From assembly GCF_011386835.1 (NCBI RefSeq), contig NC_088800.1, forward strand, positions 87,101,481 to 87,165,480: DNA of 64,000 nt, in the 5' to 3' direction. Shown piece by piece: positions 59,539 to 64,000 of the stretch. The translations under genes were made by a program, and so were the position numbers. The stretch comes from Chrysemys picta bellii (lineage: Eukaryota; Chordata; Testudines; Emydidae). Each line of letters begins with the position of its first letter. Position 1 is the stretch's first letter. The notes beneath the pieces were generated by a model. It made no database searches. It saw nothing but the letters and a program-made list of their open reading frames with translations, and was not told the DNA's origin.

Positions 59539-59963
59539 GTTCACGCAGCGCCCGGCACAACGGGGCCTGACCCAAGTTCATGCAGCGCCCAGCACAACGG
59601 GGCCTGACCCAAGTTCATACAGAGCCCAGCACAACGGGGCCCAACCTGAGTTCACGCAGCGCCCGGCACAACGGGGCCCGAGCCGAGTTCACACAGTGCC
59701 CGGCACAACGGGGCCCGAGCCGAGTTCACACAGTGCCCGGCACAATGGGGCCCGATCCGAGTTCATACAGAGCCCAGCACAACAGGGCCCGAGCCGAGTT
59801 CACGCAGTACCCAGCATAACGGGGCCTGATCCGAGTTGATACAGAGCCCAGCACAACGGGGCCCGACCCGAGTTCACGCAGCGCCCGGCACAACGGCCCG
59901 ATCCGAGTTCATACAGAGCCCAGCACAACGGGGCCCGAGCCGAGTTCATACAGAGCCCAGCAC
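59539..59963. repeat. 37-bp minisatellite derived from a SINE 3' tail
   Basis: Eleven full units of 37 bp (the tenth is 35 bp through loss of GG) and a 20-bp partial twelfth begin GTTCA(C/T)(G/A)CAG and contain CCC(A/G)GCACAACGGGGCC. The unit is the SINE tail word amplified in place. Units 3, 7, 11 and 12 share ATACAGAGCCCAG, while 1, 4 and 10 share ACGCAGCGCCCGG, which shows shuffled subtypes. Confidence 0.95.
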
Positions 59964-59965
59964 TC

Positions 59966-60090
59966 CATTTTCATTTAGAAATCTTTCCACAGACAATTTA
60001 GTTGAAACTGACAAGTTTCCTCAAAACCTTTTCATTTGGATGAAATGGCATTTTCTGACAGAACACTGTTCTGGTGACACTTTTTGACCA
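59966..60090. repeat. TTTC/GAAA-rich interspersed repeat, copy 3
   Basis: TTTAGTTGAAACTGACAAGT, ATGGCATTTTCTGACAGAAC and CACTTTTTGACCAGC match the copy at 4985-5245 in order. Confidence 0.4.
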
Positions 60091-63000
60091 GCCATAATTA
60101 CTACTGCTGGAGTTCCGTTCGAGTGCCCTATGTGCTGCCCACCCCAGAGGGCCAGGGCACGTCCCCTTCCTAGCCCACCGCCCAGACACTGGTGCATTGC
60201 TCTGAAATGTGGCCTCTCCCCAGGCTGTGCGGGTGTTTCTGCTGCTCCTGCAGGCCTCAGAGACAATGGCTGTGCCACCGGCCAGGTGAATTCTGCATTC
60301 TTCTTTTCCCACAGCATGGGGCGTGACCTGGGCCATTCCAAACAGGAAGATGCTGCCTCCTAAATCACTGCTACTTTTTGTGCCCAGCACTGAGACTCTC
60401 CCACCTCCAGGCTCCCACCGCCCTGTGACTCCTGAACAAGTTGTTGTCAGACATGAGTGGTGCAGTGTTATTCCCCTGCACACCCCCGGGTTTGTAGTAC
60501 ATATTAACTAGTGCATTAGTATGTTGACTCCAAGCCGAATGCCCAAGTTAAACATGCCTCTGAGGCATGGAGCAGAAAACATTTCTGCCTCACTGAAAAG
60601 CAATATTCTGTGGCTTGGGACGGCAGGGAAAGATGCACAAAGTCAACCCCCCAGCCAGGGTGGGAGTTGAGGCTGCAGAAATTACCCAAAGTTAATGTGG
60701 CCTTGGTTTTTATGAGACATGCGTGTCATAAATTCCATGGTGTCTCAGAGTCAAAGCAGCATAAATCTTTGGGAATCAGCCCCTTAATCTGTCAACTCCC
60801 CCAAGTCCCAGGCTTTGCATTTGCTCCTCAGATGCTCGGCAGCAAACCAACTGCATTTCTAGGTGTTTATCCCCAAAGTCATTGCTCCTTTTACTGCCAC
60901 CAAGCTGCTAACTACCAGCCCAGTGCGGCTGTGCCTTTCAATCCAAGCCCTAGCGCGGAGAATAATTCCCAGCTGCAAAGCAGATCTAGAACCCCCCCCA
61001 CCCCCAGCATGTTCCTTCTCAGTAACTCCCAATATGCCCATCTGTGCTTAATTACTGAATTCAATACTTCTGAGCCCTGGCTGGTTGTAACACAAGTCTT
61101 CCTACAGCTTAGCATTTGCACCCCTCTCACTCTGAGTCGAGGGAGTTACACCTTCAGCAATTAGTGCTTTCAAAGGCTCCTGCACCCAGCTTGGTGGGCT
61201 CCTGGCACCCAGACGATTGCTCTGGAATGGATGAATGAAAAGAGACAGCAGGGTAATATCTAGGGCTGCTGAATATTGTGGTGATCCTTGGTGTAAGGGA
61301 CCAGCTATCACAAAGGCAGGTTCACCTGGGTGGCAAGCCTGACGGGAGTACTCAGTCCATTTTGCCATAGCTGCCCCTGACTTTGAGAGAAAGTTACGGG
61401 CATGTTACAGGATTTGGATTTTCCCTTCACACTTGGTACAGTGGACAGTGTTCTGTCCCCAGGTCTATTTGCAGCTGAAGACTATGCAGCTCCTAGCTGG
61501 GGATGGATGATGAATTTATTCAGCCTGTGATGGAACCGGCAAGGTTGATGATCAATGCAATGTATTTCTGGCTACTTCTAAACTACATATGGGAAAACGG
61601 GGAACAGAAACACAAGGCTGCAAATGTTAGGAAGTGTCTAATTCTAGACTCACAGAATAGTGTGGAACTAGAGCACTGCTGGAGCCAAAGGGATGTGCCC
61701 CGCTCTGGACTCTTATGCACCCCCCAGTGATGTAGATGAGATTGCAGGGGTAGAAGTCAGTGCTGCAGCTGGCCCAGGGTCTCTAACGCTAGCAAGGCAC
61801 AAGAAGGTAACACTGGCTGTGAATGGTGGGCGAGTCCGGGGACAGTACTATAAGAAATGGAAACAAACTCTTCTGCCTGTCAGCATCTGTTTCCTGGAAG
61901 ATCAAAACTAGCCCATGCCATTCTGACGGCCTTTTGAAGAACAGGCCCGGTCCTTCTCTGCCTTGCAAACACACTTCAGGCAGCTGGAAGGTCAGCTTTG
62001 TTTTCTCGGGGTATGTAGGCGTTAGCCTCAATAGTCAATGCCTCCCTGTGTCTCTGTGCACAGTAAGAATTTAATCTAGGTGTCTGATGAACCAACTGGC
62101 CAATGACAGAGATCATCTCAAATTTAAATATGGTGCATCAATCAGTTTGCTCCAGGACTTGGTCACCAACAGCTTTTCGCAGGCGCCTGGGCACAGAGGG
62201 GTTCAGATGAACATTGTCATGGTGCCAGGGAACTCCCCGTGTGCTCTTAGTCCTGAGAGCCGTCATGCTCATGCAGCATCACACGTGGATTTTCCTGGCG
62301 ACTGCCAGCAAACCCCCCGGGGAAGAACACTGGGTGGAGTTTGCCCCCAGCAAGGGCCCAGCCTAGACATCCCATAAGCCCCAGGGCAGCCCTGTGGGAA
62401 GGCTTAGGGTTCCATCCTGCAAGGGTCCACAGCCCTTTAGCCCCAGGCCAGCAAGGCACTTGAGCACGTTTAACTTTAACCTTTGAACTGGGTGGGACTG
62501 AACATTAAGCGCCTGCCCAAGTGCTTTGCTGTCACTGGGTCCCAAGAGCTCTCCAGTTGGCAGGACTGAGCCGGTCCGATGGACTTCAGTGGTGCCTCGC
62601 TCAGCTGCATGTGCTGGGCCCCTGCCCGAGGGCCAATGTCGTGCAGAGCCAGACAGGCACCATTGGACCCATGATTAGTGTGGCCAGAGCCACTCGCTCC
62701 TTTAGGGTAATAATCTGGTGACCAGCCATCCCGCTGGTTTAACATTTAAAGCGCTGCGTCTTCACGGAGTGAAACGAAAGATGGGGGGAAATTGGGGAAT
62801 TGCAGCAACTGACCCCTTAGTTCCCAAGCCCTGGGGAAGTTCCAAGCGGCAGCAGTGTACACCCCAGCACATTCGTCACAAATCCAAGCAAGAACAATCT
62901 CAGACAGCCACATAAGCCACAAACGCATCGGTCATATTAAGTATTTCTTCTCAGCGCACCAATCTGATCTCTGACCCCAAAGAAATGCTACTTTTCATGA

Positions 63001-64000
63001 GTAATCACAAAAGAGAAGCGCGTCACATTAATAATGCACATAGTGATCACCTTCCAATGTAAGTCGACATGTATGGATGGATCAATTCGCCTATTCAGCT
63101 ACAGATGCACAAATAGTTTCAAGAAACATCAGTTATAGGCACTTTAGCAAAACACTGGATTGTCATTTGATACATGTAGTAATTGAAAATATTTCCCATT
63201 GTCGAGTATCCCTTGAAAGGAAACATTCAAATAGGAAAACCAAGCTACTAAAAACAACAACAGTCCCTGGGCCAGTAAAGGTCATTGTGTTGCAGTGATA
63301 CATGCAATTCTTTATACTCAATAAACACTTTATTCTCATGAGGTGGGTGGGATAAGATTTATGATGCCCTTAATTATCCATTTCCTTGCCGGCTGGGCTT
63401 TGGTAAATGATGGGAACGGTCGCTAACATTGTTGCCACTTAGAGCCTTAAGTGATTTTTGAAATGCAATTTTATTTTTGGAATTCTTGTAGCTGCTCTCA
63501 CATTAAAGGAAGCGCTGACTACGCAGTTACGCACAATTTTGCAAAAATACTTTCACTTTCTTGTGCTGAACTACGAAATGACCTGGAGTTTCACCCCCTG
63601 TGACTATCTGGGCAGTGGTACATTGTGCCAAGGCCTCGGAAACGGTCACATCTGGACAGGACTACTCATTAATAGGATGTCTGTTGTTATTTGTTTTGCA
63701 CGGGCGATATTCTCAGCTCTGAACACTGCACAGGAGAGGACACGGGCCCTGCACCAAGAAGGTTTATGGATTTGTGGTTACAAAAGTCCTGCTATGCGAC
63801 GCTAAAGCTCTGCTTAAAGCCGTTTCCTTTCAGATCAGCATGAACCTTAAACACGTCTGCGGGCTCCCAGCCTCGGCTGTCCCCCCGGGGCTGTACAGAA
63901 CAGGAGCATGAAGCCAGCTGGGCTCCAGGATCACCCGGTCAACGGGTGCCCAACACCGCCATAAATGAGATCTCCAAGCGGGACTGGACTAACCTCCTTG
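60091..64000. other. Unique intergenic sequence to the window end
   Basis: No exon is recognised. 62930-63490 is AT-rich and non-repetitive and may hold conserved non-coding elements. Confidence 0.5.

Noticed and set aside
1..64000. CRISPR arrays, operons, rRNA, phage or bacterial elements
   Set aside because: Repeats have the size and structure of vertebrate minisatellites and retroposons, and gene structure is intron-containing. Nothing prokaryotic is seen.

Overview
This is vertebrate nuclear DNA, almost certainly from a turtle. The evidence is the mix of old interspersed repeats: CR1 LINE 3' ends with the ATTCTATG-type tail, MIR-like tRNA SINEs, a short hAT element with an 8-bp target duplication, a Penelope-like inverted dimer, three LTR families I recall from turtle genomes, and fold-back elements with TGTCTACAC / GTGTAGACA ends. 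The species cannot be named from the sequence.

One protein-coding exon can be supported: the first coding exon of HS3ST2 (heparan sulfate glucosamine 3-O-sulfotransferase 2) on the minus strand at 8109-8617. It has a start codon in a strong context, a type II membrane anchor, the PAPS-binding loop and a consensus GT splice donor. Its promoter lies around 8966-8992, with a perfect CRE and a TATA-like box inside a CpG-rich block. Positions 1-8108 are the start of intron 1. The second exon, which holds most of the sulfotransferase domain, is not in the window. About 55 kb upstream of the promoter (8993-64000) shows no convincing exon and reads as intergenic DNA.

Layout: 1-8.1 kb, intron 1 with a hAT element and an antisense CR1-like fragment; 8.1-9.0 kb, exon 1, 5' UTR and promoter; 9.07-10.4 kb, a C-rich minisatellite against the promoter; 10.5-11.3 kb, two fold-back elements; 13.5-14.6 kb, an AT-rich repeat and a CR1; 17.9-18.8 kb, a minus-strand LTR; 19-23 kb, an L2-like fragment and two CR1 ends; 25.6, 30.7, 32.7, 45.3 and 54.9 kb, MIR-like SINEs; 34.36-34.96 kb, a 40-bp minisatellite; 35.9 and 39.8 kb, CR1 ends; 40.1-42.3 kb, a nest of repeats (young solo LTR inside an older LTR-like element, then a CR1 split by a Penelope-like inverted dimer); 50.9-51.8 kb, a solo LTR splitting a GT microsatellite; 59.4-60.0 kb, a SINE whose tail has expanded into a 37-bp minisatellite; 60-64 kb, unique sequence.

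I found no tRNA or rRNA gene, no CRISPR array and no operon. I see no clear new biological system. The most distinctive items are the Penelope-like inverted dimer with hammerhead-ribozyme core remnants, the SINE-tail minisatellite, and homeodomain, CRE and CTCF-like motif groups that could belong to HS3ST2 regulation.
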